27,790 nucleotides of DNA, taken from Deltaproteobacteria bacterium (lineage in GTDB: Bacteria; Desulfobacterota; Desulfobacteria; Desulfobacterales; JAFDFH01). The notes under the pieces were generated by a model. That model was not told the DNA's origin. It worked only from the letters and a program-made list of their open reading frames with translations, and made no database searches. Made by a program: the position numbers and the translations under genes. Shown one piece after another: positions 6,577 through 14,464 of this stretch (positions are counted from its first letter, which is position 1; every line of letters begins with the position of its first letter). Location: assembly GCA_019309945.1 (NCBI GenBank), contig JAFDFH010000002.1, positions 1-27,790 on the forward strand. Direction: 5' to 3'.

Positions 6577-9402
6577 TCATCCTCCAGCTTTCAATGCTTT
6601 CTTTAAAAACTTCCCGGTATAGGATTCTTCAATCAAGACGATATCCTCAGGTTTACCGCATCCAACGATATATCCGCCATCGTCCCCGCCTTCAGGTCCC
6701 AGATCAATGATATGGTCGGCTGTTTTAATAACATCCATATTATGTTCGATGACAACCACCGTGTTGCCCGTATCCACCAGCCGGTTTAGTACATTGAGCA
6801 GCTTCTGGATGTCATCCGGGTGAAGTCCCATGGTCGGTTCATCGAGAATATAAACGGTCCTTCCCGTGGCTTTTTTGCTAAGTTCCCGTGATAGCTTAAC
6901 TCGCTGTGCTTCCCCCCCTGAGAGTGTGGTCGCCGGCTGACCGATGCGAATGTATCCGATGCCCACATCAACCAGGGTCTGAAGCTTTGACCGAATGTTT
7001 GTTAGCTTTCCGAAAAATGCCAGGGCCTGATTGACCGTCATATTCAGGACATCCGCTATGTTTTTACCTTTATACCTGATTTCGAGGGTTTCACGGTTGA
7101 ACCGTTTTCCCTGGCATATATCGCAGGTTACGTAAACATCCGGTAAAAAATGCATCTCTATTTTAATAATTCCATCCCCACTGCAGGCCTCACATCTTCC
7201 TCCTTTAACGTTGAAACTGAAACGGCCAGGTTTATATCCCCGCATACGGGCTTCCGGTGTCCTGGAAAAAAGCTCCCTGATATAAGTAAAAACGCCGGTA
7301 TAGGTTCCAGGGTTGGACCGGGGCGTTCTACCAATCGGTGACTGATCAATGTCGACGACCTTATCTATGTATTCCGCTCCCAGAACCCGGATATGAGCGC
7401 CTGCCGAGATCCGGGCATGGTAAATCCGCTGTGAGAGCGCGCGGTAAAGGGTTTCCAAAACAAGAGTTGATTTTCCCGATCCGGACACACCGGTAACACA
7501 GATAAAACAACCCAATGGAAATTCAACATTGATATTTTTAAGGTTGTTTTTAGATGCGCCTTCAATGATTAATTTTTTCCTCTGCCCTGGGCGCCGATGG
7601 AGTGGTACTTTAATCTGCTTCCGACCTGACATATACAGACCTGTTAGCGATTTGCGATCTCTGATAAGGGCCTCAGGCGTTCCGGAAAATACCACCTGCC
7701 CGCCATTAACGCCCGCACCAGGCCCCATGTCGACAATATGATCTGACGTGCGTATTGTTTCTTCATCATGCTCGACCACCAGTACCGTATTCCCGAGGTC
7801 ACGCATCTGTAAAAGCGTTGCAAGCAGTCTCTGGTTATCCCGTTGATGCAGTCCGATGCTCGGTTCATCCAGCACGTAAAGAACACCGGTCAATTTTGAT
7901 CCGATCTGGGTTGCAAGGCGTATCCGTTGACTCTCACCACCGGAAAGCGTAGCAGCGGATCGGTCAATCGTAAGATAGACGAGCCCCACATTTTCAAGGA
8001 ACCCAAGGCGGTCATTAATTTCTTTTAGAATCCTTTTGGCAATGACGGCCTCTTTTTCCGTCAGTTTCAATTCCTGAAAAAAAATACGTGCCTTTGATAT
8101 GGAAAATCCCGTGACATCGTGTATGGGAAGGCCCCCTACCCTTACGGATCGGCTTGCCTGGTTTAATTTCGCGCCCTGGCATTCAGTACAGGGGGTGAAA
8201 TTCATATAGCGCCGAATCTCTTCTCTGGTCTGGTATGAATCGGTTTCGATGTATCGCCGCTCTAATTTTTTTACAATGCCTTCAAAGGTTTTTTTATAGG
8301 TAAATCGCCGATTATTACGTTCAAAGTAAAATGAGATTTCTTCCTTATCAGACCCATACAGAAGCACATCTTTGAAGTGATCCGGAAGATCCCTATAGGG
8401 TGTATAGATATCGACACCGTAATGCTGGGTCAGGGCATCTATAAATTCAAAAAAATGTACCGAATTCCTGTTTGCCCATAGCGCAACGGTCCCTTCTCTT
8501 AAAGAAAGATCATGGTTCGGAATAATAAGGTCGGGATCAAACTCTGTGGTTGAACCCAGGCCATCACATTTCGGGCACGCGCCCTGGGGTGAATTAAATG
8601 AAAAACTTGCGGGTGTAAATTCCGGATAGCTAATACCGCATTGGATACAGGCCGCTTTTTCACTAAAAAGGATGGATTCCCCGCCGAGTACATCCACTGT
8701 AACCCGTCCCATAGATTGAGACATGGCCAATTCGAGTGAATCGGCCAGCCTGTTTTCGATGTCTTTTTTCACCACCAGACGGTCCACAACCACGTCGATG
8801 GTATGCTTTTTATTTTTATTCAGCTTGCCGACTTCTTCGATTTCAAGAAAGCTTCCATTTACTCGAACGCGTGTAAAACCATCTTTTCTCAACTGTTTTA
8901 AGAGTTTTTCATGGGTCCCTTTCTGAGCGGTTACCAAAGGCGCTAAAATATTAATCCGGCTCCCCTCCGCAAGCGACATGACCTGGTCCACAATCTGGTC
9001 CAGTGTTTGGGAAGTAATCGGCTGACCACAGATATAACAATGGGCCGTGCCGACTCGGGCGAAAAGGAGTCGAAGATAGTCATAAATTTCCGTTACGGTC
9101 CCAACCGTTGATCTTGGATTGTGGCTGGTTGTTTTCTGCTCAATTGCAATAGCAGGGGATAACCCTTCAATCATATCAACATCCGGTTTCTCCATACGCT
9201 CTAAGAACTGACGGGCATAAGTGGAAAGGGATTCCACGTATCTGCGCTGTCCCTCAGCATAAAGCGTATCAAAAGCCAAGGTTGATTTACCTGATCCAGA
9301 TAAACCGGTCACAACCACAAGCTTATTCCGAGGCAACGTAACATTGATATTTTTTAAATTATGTTGTCTGGCCCCACGGATAATAATTTTTTCAGATTCC
9401 AA
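6577..9402 (-). CDS. uvrA: Excinuclease ABC subunit A
   Basis: DNA-damage recognition ATPase of the UvrABC nucleotide excision repair complex. Two ABC ATPase modules are visible: Walker A GLSGSGKSTLAF near the N-terminus and GVSGSGKSTLV in the second half, with signatures LSGGESQRIRL and LSGGEAQRVKL. Zinc-binding Cys pairs occur at CIQC...CPKC and CEAC...CDIC. The frame is open up to a TTG at 9462 without a Shine-Dalgarno. I prefer the TTG at 9400-9402, which has AGGG 8 bases upstream and gives MESEKIIIRGARQHNLKNI, the usual UvrA beginning, for a 941-aa protein; the 9462 start would add 20 residues. It converges with cbiR, leaving 33 bases between the stops. Confidence 0.95.
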   Translation of the reverse strand: MESEKIIIRGARQHNLKNINVTLPRNKLVVVTGLSGSGKSTLAFDTLYAEGQRRYVESLSTYARQFLERMEKPDVDMIEGLSPAIAIEQKTTSHNPRSTVGTVTEIYDYLRLLFARVGTAHCYICGQPITSQTLDQIVDQVMSLAEGSRINILAPLVTAQKGTHEKLLKQLRKDGFTRVRVNGSFLEIEEVGKLNKNKKHTIDVVVDRLVVKKDIENRLADSLELAMSQSMGRVTVDVLGGESILFSEKAACIQCGISYPEFTPASFSFNSPQGACPKCDGLGSTTEFDPDLIIPNHDLSLREGTVALWANRNSVHFFEFIDALTQHYGVDIYTPYRDLPDHFKDVLLYGSDKEEISFYFERNNRRFTYKKTFEGIVKKLERRYIETDSYQTREEIRRYMNFTPCTECQGAKLNQASRSVRVGGLPIHDVTGFSISKARIFFQELKLTEKEAVIAKRILKEINDRLGFLENVGLVYLTIDRSAATLSGGESQRIRLATQIGSKLTGVLYVLDEPSIGLHQRDNQRLLATLLQMRDLGNTVLVVEHDEETIRTSDHIVDMGPGAGVNGGQVVFSGTPEALIRDRKSLTGLYMSGRKQIKVPLHRRPGQRKKLIIEGASKNNLKNINVEFPLGCFICVTGVSGSGKSTLVLETLYRALSQRIYHARISAGAHIRVLGAEYIDKVVDIDQSPIGRTPRSNPGTYTGVFTYIRELFSRTPEARMRGYKPGRFSFNVKGGRCEACSGDGIIKIEMHFLPDVYVTCDICQGKRFNRETLEIRYKGKNIADVLNMTVNQALAFFGKLTNIRSKLQTLVDVGIGYIRIGQPATTLSGGEAQRVKLSRELSKKATGRTVYILDEPTMGLHPDDIQKLLNVLNRLVDTGNTVVVIEHNMDVIKTADHIIDLGPEGGDDGGYIVGCGKPEDIVLIEESYTGKFLKKALKAGG

Positions 9403-10012
9403 AGCATTTGCCCTGTCGGTGTCCTGGTCGTCAACTAAAACGGGGTGCTCCCCATCGATCAAAAAAATGTTATCAGGAAAATTCTAAATTATAACATGAC
9501 TATTAATATTATTTCAAACAAATTCCAGTTCATAGATAACCGTAAAAGGTTAAAAAGAGAATATCTTAAGCCTTTGCAACTGGATTTAAATAATTTATTC
9601 GAAAATAAAAGAAAATCGAAGATTTTTGAAGATATTGGGAGGAAATCCCTTTTGTCAACATTTGCTGGATAATGGTGGAATTGTCTAAAATAGTTATAGA
9701 AAAAACCCCTTTAAAAAAATGTTGTATTTAGAGCTATTTGTCTTTTAATGTAATATAAAAATTAATTAAAACAGCCAAATAAAAATTGTTAATAACTTGT
9801 TTACAAATGGAAACAAAACTCGATTCATCCAGTTTGACACCAACGACCGGGTACCATAATTAAGTCGTCAGTTCTCAACAGACTCTTCGAAAAGCCTGAT
9901 GCAACTCTTCCAAACCGGTTGATTTCATTAACCCAAACGTAATTTTTCCCAAATTATTTAGTTGGTCATCTTTTTAAATTTTTCATTTTTCAATTTAAAG
10001 GTAATTCGTCTA
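9403..10012. other. AT-rich divergent intergenic region between uvrA and dnaA
   Basis: About 610 bases, very AT-rich from 9480 to 9830 with many A and T runs. A 75-aa frame at 9445-9672 overlaps the uvrA start and looks like low-complexity noise. A candidate dnaA promoter is at 9834-9862. I found no exact TTATCCACA box on either strand. The position beside dnaA makes it a weak candidate for a replication origin. Confidence 0.5.
9834..9862 (+). promoter_or_regulatory. Candidate dnaA promoter
   Basis: TTGACA (9834-9839) is followed 15 bp later by CATAAT (9855-9860) or 17 bp later by TAATTA (9857-9862). Initiation here would leave a leader of about 145 bases before dnaA. Confidence 0.45.
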
Positions 10013-11347
10013 ATGGAAGCCATATGGAATGAAGTGAAAAACGCGATTAAGAAACAGATTCCGATCCATAGTTTCAGAATGTGGATTGAACCAATGGAGT
10101 TTATCGAATGCAAAGAATGTTCAATCACTCTTGCCTGCCCCAACAATTTTTCTAAAAGAAAGATTCTTGACCACTATGCCGAACTGATCACATCGGAAAT
10201 AAACAGGGAAACAAAAAAAGCGTACAAGCTTTCCATTGAAATTACCAAAGGAAATGGCAACTCAAAGAAAAAATCAGACGTCCATCCGCAGATACCGCTT
10301 CCAAATGTAAACGTTCATCCCCATGGTGGTCGCCTATTACGAAGAGATTTTACTTTCGACCAGTTTGTCGTGGGCGGCAATAACGATTTCGCCTATTCGG
10401 CGGCCCTTTCGATTGCTTCACAAAAGAAGTCCCAACAAAATTCGTTATTTTTAATCGCAAAGACGGGAATGGGCAAAAGTCATCTTTCCCAGGCCGTCGG
10501 GCACCATATCCTGTCTGAATCTCCTTCAGATCGTGTCTACTATATTACTTCTGAAGACTTTACCAATGAAATGATCCACGCCATCCGGCATAATTCCACC
10601 GATAAATTCAAAGAAAGATACAGAAAAAAATGCGACGTCCTGCTTCTTGAAGACGTTCATTTTTTAAGCGGCAAAGAACGAACCCAGATCGAACTGGCCT
10701 TAACTCTTGATACCCTGCTGGATGCAGACAAGAAAATAATTTTCTCCAGTTGTTATCTCCCGGGCGACATTCCAAAATTAAACGATAAATTAAGATCACA
10801 TCTCACATGCGGCATTATTTCCAATATAGATCCACCCAACTTTCGAACACGCGTCAAAATATTGCAGAAAAAAACGATGATTAATGGATACAGCTTTCCG
10901 GAAGAGGTTACGCACTATTTAGCTGGTGAACTTAAAGAGAATGTTCGACAGCTGAATAGCGGGTTAATCGGGGTTGCGGCCAAATCTGCCCTTCTGGGGG
11001 CTCCCATTAACCTTGATCTTGCTGAAAGTGTCGTAAAAAACATCGTTCGACAGTCAAACCAAATCACTATCGATACAATAAAAAAACTTGTGTGCAAACA
11101 TTACCGTCTTACAGTCAAAGACATTGTCTCCAATTCTCGGAAACAATCAATTGTTCGCCCTAGACAAATCGCTATTTACCTTGCACGCCGATATACGGAC
11201 CAATCCCTCCAAATCATCGGAAAAAGCTTCAACAGGTATCATGCCACCGCCCTCTATGCCATAAACGTAGTTGAACGGGGATTAAAAGAGAATGGCCCTC
11301 TTCAACAGCAGGTGGTATATCTTCGCCGGAAATTAGAATCCGGTTAA
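10013..11347 (+). CDS. dnaA: Diverged chromosomal replication initiator DnaA
   Basis: A 444-aa protein with the full DnaA plan: domain I (about 1-75), a linker, AAA+ domain III (about 110-325) and DNA-binding domain IV (about 345-444). It binds origin DnaA boxes and opens the duplex. Recognisable motifs are TGMGKSHL (151-158), LLLEDVHFLSGKERTQ (210-225), LKENVRQL (sensor 2, 307-314) and SIVRPRQIAIYLARRYT (379-395). Several key positions differ from the consensus: the first P-loop Gly is Ala149, Walker B reads ED rather than DD, box VII reads LRSHL rather than LRSRF, and the domain IV signature GGRDHTTV is NRYHATA (407-413). The start at 10013 fits domain I; a 461-aa form from 9962 is unlikely. 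No dnaN follows. It could be the lineage's normal DnaA or a paralogue. Confidence 0.85.
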   Translation: MEAIWNEVKNAIKKQIPIHSFRMWIEPMEFIECKECSITLACPNNFSKRKILDHYAELITSEINRETKKAYKLSIEITKGNGNSKKKSDVHPQIPLPNVNVHPHGGRLLRRDFTFDQFVVGGNNDFAYSAALSIASQKKSQQNSLFLIAKTGMGKSHLSQAVGHHILSESPSDRVYYITSEDFTNEMIHAIRHNSTDKFKERYRKKCDVLLLEDVHFLSGKERTQIELALTLDTLLDADKKIIFSSCYLPGDIPKLNDKLRSHLTCGIISNIDPPNFRTRVKILQKKTMINGYSFPEEVTHYLAGELKENVRQLNSGLIGVAAKSALLGAPINLDLAESVVKNIVRQSNQITIDTIKKLVCKHYRLTVKDIVSNSRKQSIVRPRQIAIYLARRYTDQSLQIIGKSFNRYHATALYAINVVERGLKENGPLQQQVVYLRRKLESG

Positions 11348-11348
11348 T

Positions 11349-11385
11349 GCGTAGCAGCGGGCCTTACGGAACATATTGAGAAGTT
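11349..11385. repeat. Dispersed short repeat, copy 2
   Basis: Its last 19 bases (11367-11385) are identical to 2557-2575, and the GC-rich upstream half is similar with small insertions. It begins at the stop of dnaA. Confidence 0.6.
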
Positions 11386-11400
11386 ACATGATAATTTATA

Positions 11401-11536
11401 TTCAGGGAGGGATGGTCTGTTTCTGGAAGGCGATCCGCCTGAGGTGGATTAACCGCTGGAATACATGAGCGTATTTTGAGGATTAAAATCTGAGCCTGAC
11501 GCCGAAATTGGGGAAAATAGCAGTTTGCGTTCAGGC
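11401..11536 (-). repeat. Dispersed palindromic element, core type 1, copy a
   Basis: Read on the minus strand it contains GGCGTCAGGCTCAGATTTT followed by AATCCTCAAAATAC and TGTATTCCAGCGGTTAA, closely matching the element at 26880-27021. TTCAGG occurs at both ends (11401-11406 and 11530-11535) and may be a target duplication. Terminal inverted repeats are weak. Confidence 0.6.
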
Positions 11537-11545
11537 ACTAGTTAG

Positions 11546-11685
11546 TGTCCGTCCAAAAACGAGGATTTTTATTCGAGATCAAGGCCTGCGAAAAATTTTA
11601 CCGCAGGTATATAGTTGATATTCCGAGGATAAAATTTTGAGCATAACGCAGAGATCGGGCCAAAAGACCGTTTCTGGATGGACAA
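11546..11685 (-). repeat. Dispersed palindromic element, core type 1, copy b, with 7-bp flanking duplication
   Basis: The ends are imperfect inverted repeats: TGTCCGTCCAAAAACG at the left against the reverse complement of CGTTTCTGGATGGACA at the right. TAGTTAG flanks both sides (11539-11545 and 11686-11692). On the minus strand it strongly resembles 19100-19229, including the CTGCGT, TCCTCGGAATATCAA and TTTTTCGCAGGCCTTGATCT blocks. It encodes nothing, so it is MITE-like. Confidence 0.75.
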
Positions 11686-11713
11686 TAGTTAGGTTGCAAA
11701 GTTAAGGGGGTAC

Positions 11714-11911
11714 TTACTGTATTTTCATGAATATCTCGTCCGAGGCAACGAGATCTTCTAAAAACTCCAGACGCCTATTTTGATCGCATTCTATGGCGCA
11801 ACGTATCCTTAACGCACAAAACTGTCGACAGATCTTATCTTCCCGCTTAAAATTCCCTAAACATCCTAAGTGGCCGTCAAATGTGATTTTGTTGCTTAAA
11901 TCCTCTTTCAT
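11714..11911 (-). CDS. Small cysteine-rich protein, 65 aa, translationally coupled to the suhB-like gene
   Basis: Function not recognised. The ATG (11909-11911) overlaps the TGA of the upstream gene as ATGA, and AAGGA sits 6 bases before it, so it is very likely translated. Five Cys are spaced C17-x10-C28-x3-C32-x5-C38-x3-C42, embedded in CLGNF, ICRQFC and ALRIRCAIEC, a pattern that could bind a metal or Fe-S cluster. The C-terminal part (46-65) is probably helical. No membrane segment or signal peptide is present. I have an impression of similar small proteins in Desulfobacterota but cannot name a family. Confidence 0.65.
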   Translation of the reverse strand: MKEDLSNKITFDGHLGCLGNFKREDKICRQFCALRIRCAIECDQNRRLEFLEDLVASDEIFMKIQ

Positions 11912-12696
11912 ATCTTATCCTTCAATGCTAACAATGAAAGCATTTCGGCGTGAATTTTGTCATTGGTTGCCAGGATTTCCTTTTTATCAATGGTAAACGG
12001 CCTATTCGAAAAATCTGTTATGGTTGCACCTGCCTCTTTTGCAATCAAAGCACCGGCAGCAATGTCCCAGGGTTTAAGGTTCTGTTCCCAGTGTCCATCA
12101 AATCTCCCGCACGCGACAAAACAAAGATCAAGGGCAGCGGAGCCAAGTCTACGCACCCCCTGAGACGCTCTCAAACAATTCGAGAAACGGGTTATCAGGG
12201 CATCAAGCATTATTTGGCGATCATAAGGGAAACCCGTAACCAACAAGCTATCTGCAACTGTTTTGGTGTTTGAGACGTGTATTGTCCGGCCGTTTAATTC
12301 AGCCCCTTTTCCGCTTACGGCCGTAAAAAGTTCCCCTGTTAAGGGGTTTAGGACAATACCGACAACCGTATCTTCGTTTAGGCAAAATGCAATGGAGATG
12401 GAAAAAAGACCCAACTGATGGGCATAATTCGTGGTGCCGTCAAGGGGATCGATAATCCATTGGCAGCCCGAATCACCCTGCTGCAGACCACTTTCTTCAG
12501 CCAGAATGGAATGATCCGGGAACACCTTCTGTATTGTTTCAATGATCAGCTTTTCAGATCCGGTATCTGCCTCTGTAACCAGATCGAAGGCTCCTTTTTT
12601 GCCAATTTCAGATATCTTGCCAAAAAAAGATCGAAGTACCCCTGCACCTTTATAAGCAGCAGCGATCCCGATCCTTTTTACAAATTCCAAATCCAT
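11908..12696 (-). CDS. suhB: Inositol monophosphatase family protein (SuhB-like)
   Basis: A 262-aa Mg-dependent phosphatase that hydrolyses myo-inositol 1-phosphate or related sugar phosphates; some members also act in rRNA transcription antitermination (SuhB). The metal-site motifs are all present: EE at 67-68, DPLDGTTN at 83-90 and WDIAAG at 210-215. Length is normal. It is the sixth or seventh gene of the minus-strand block, 49 bases after hflX. Whether it is a true inositol monophosphatase, a SuhB or a fructose-1,6-bisphosphatase-like member cannot be decided from sequence alone. The Shine-Dalgarno is weak. Confidence 0.88.
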   Translation of the reverse strand: MDLEFVKRIGIAAAYKGAGVLRSFFGKISEIGKKGAFDLVTEADTGSEKLIIETIQKVFPDHSILAEESGLQQGDSGCQWIIDPLDGTTNYAHQLGLFSISIAFCLNEDTVVGIVLNPLTGELFTAVSGKGAELNGRTIHVSNTKTVADSLLVTGFPYDRQIMLDALITRFSNCLRASQGVRRLGSAALDLCFVACGRFDGHWEQNLKPWDIAAGALIAKEAGATITDFSNRPFTIDKKEILATNDKIHAEMLSLLALKDKI

Positions 12697-12745
12697 AAGG
12701 CTAAGCTTTTATATCGATTTTTTTTTGGAAGTCAATCAATTTTGT

Positions 12746-14443
12746 TCATTTTTTTGACAGGTGGGTATTAAATCGTAAACTTTTTGAATCTTCCCAAAAC
12801 GGTACCGACGAACGCGGTGTCACTTTGTTGATCACAGCCTCCATCTTTTCAATGAGACCTGTCAAGGTCGAGCCGCTATTCGCCGCAATCGGTATCCCAT
12901 CTAGACTTTTGCTCAGTATGGCAACGGTTTCTTGATCAACAAGATCCCGTTTGTTCAAAACCCGTAGCAACGGAATATGATCCAGTTTAAGATCAGCGAG
13001 TATTTGTTCAACCGATTCGATCTGATCTTCAAAACGCAAATTGCTGATATCGATGACATGCAGCAGGAGATCCGCACTTTCAAGCTCTTCAAGTGTTGCC
13101 CGGAAAGCAGTCCGCAGATCCTTGGGAAGGTCTTTAATAAACCCTACCGTATCGGTAATGATTACGGCTGTATCTCTTGGAAATTTCAGTCTCCGGCTCG
13201 AGGGGTCCAAGGTCGCAAAAAGTCGGCTTTCCGCTAAAACATTGCTTTTTGTCAGCGTGTTTAGAAGGGTCGATTTTCCTGCATTGGTATATCCGATGAT
13301 TGAAATCACAGGCAGGTCCCTTTTACTCCGCTTTGCTTTTTGCTGCCTTCGCTGTTTTACTACCAAGGATAATGATTTTTCCAATCGTGTGATGCGATCG
13401 CGGACCCGCCTTCGGTTTATTTCAAGCTTGGTCTCGCCCGGCCCCCGGCCCCCAATACCACCGGTTAAGCGCGACATAGCAGTATTTTTGGTAATGAGTC
13501 TTGGAAGTAAATACTTTAGTTGAGCGAGCTCAACCTGTAGCTTGCCTGCTCTTGTTTGGGCCCGTTGAGCAAAAATATCGAGGATCAACTGGGTCCTGTC
13601 AATGACCTTCAGGTCAACCTGGTCAGTGATTGAACGGATCTGTGAGGGGTTCAATTCCTGGTCAAAGATAATGAGCGTCGCGCCTTTTTGAAGGGCCATG
13701 ATAGTCAGGTCTTTCAGTTTCCCTCGGCCCATGATAAACTTGGTATCAATACTTTTCCGCTGTTGAAGTAACGTTCCGATCACCTCGATACCGCTGGATA
13801 GCGCAAGTTCTTCGAGCTCTGCCAATGAGGCCATTGCCACCCGCTGTAAAGCCGTTGTGACATTTACGAGGAGCGTCCTTTCTTTCGTTGCATCCGCGTC
13901 GTATAAAGATCGTAATTGAGCAAGCTCGGTTTCAAGGGCCTGGACAAGCTCAAGGCATCCAATGTTGAGTTGATTGGGATAAAGAGGTGGGAGAACTTGA
14001 TAAGGCGCTGTGGTAGATCGCTGAGGCAAAATATGAGCAACATGAATCCGATGCGGTTGGCCAAGTTGCGTTATCGTCATTGCAGCCATGCAATCGAGCC
14101 TCAAGAGGGCAAGATCGGTAAGATCATCCCGAGTTAAGGTTTCATTGTTAAGATGAGTGTGTACGCACCTTAGCCCTTTTAAACGATCTGGAGCAGCTCG
14201 ATATTCACCGGTATGAGGAATAACAATTCCCTGATGATCGCCAACAATGACGTAGACGATCTTGCCTAAACGGTTTATGAGCAGACCGATCTGACGACGG
14301 ATTTCATGAGAGAGTCTGCTGATGTCACGGGCGATTTCAAATGTGACAAGGAATTCAGGAGGGACACGGCGACGGTATAAATTTTCAAGGCTGCGAATGT
14401 AATTGGCCTTAAGCCCGCCGGTATTTCCAAAAAGCCGCTTCAT
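12746..14443 (-). CDS. hflX: GTPase HflX with long N-terminal extension
   Basis: Ribosome-associated GTPase that splits stalled or stressed 70S ribosomes. The HflX-specific GGIGGRGPGETKLE motif is at 328-341, the P-loop GYTNAGKS at 384-391, DTVGF at 431-435 and NKRD near 507. At 565 aa it is about 130 residues longer than E. coli HflX. The extra part is N-terminal (about 1-190) and contains YVIVGDHQGIVIP and HTHLNNETLTRDDLTDLALLRLD, which resembles a small separate alpha/beta domain. Such extended forms occur in several anaerobic lineages, as far as I recall. It lies 21 bases after dnaB. No strong Shine-Dalgarno is visible. Confidence 0.93.
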   Translation of the reverse strand: MKRLFGNTGGLKANYIRSLENLYRRRVPPEFLVTFEIARDISRLSHEIRRQIGLLINRLGKIVYVIVGDHQGIVIPHTGEYRAAPDRLKGLRCVHTHLNNETLTRDDLTDLALLRLDCMAAMTITQLGQPHRIHVAHILPQRSTTAPYQVLPPLYPNQLNIGCLELVQALETELAQLRSLYDADATKERTLLVNVTTALQRVAMASLAELEELALSSGIEVIGTLLQQRKSIDTKFIMGRGKLKDLTIMALQKGATLIIFDQELNPSQIRSITDQVDLKVIDRTQLILDIFAQRAQTRAGKLQVELAQLKYLLPRLITKNTAMSRLTGGIGGRGPGETKLEINRRRVRDRITRLEKSLSLVVKQRRQQKAKRSKRDLPVISIIGYTNAGKSTLLNTLTKSNVLAESRLFATLDPSSRRLKFPRDTAVIITDTVGFIKDLPKDLRTAFRATLEELESADLLLHVIDISNLRFEDQIESVEQILADLKLDHIPLLRVLNKRDLVDQETVAILSKSLDGIPIAANSGSTLTGLIEKMEAVINKVTPRSSVPFWEDSKSLRFNTHLSKK

Positions 14444-14464
14444 GACGGATAAAGCACTTTCTTG

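Larger units (their letters stand above)
11348..11713. other. dnaA-small gene intergenic region packed with repeats
   Basis: This 366-base convergent gap holds three repeats in a row: the second copy of the 19-bp dispersed repeat (11349-11385) and two head-to-tail copies of the dispersed palindromic element (11401-11536 and 11546-11685). No gene is supported here. Confidence 0.65.

Noticed and set aside
9445..9672. 75-aa plus-strand frame in the uvrA-dnaA gap
   Set aside because: It overlaps the uvrA start, is composed of AT-rich low-complexity codons and has no ribosome-binding site or family match.
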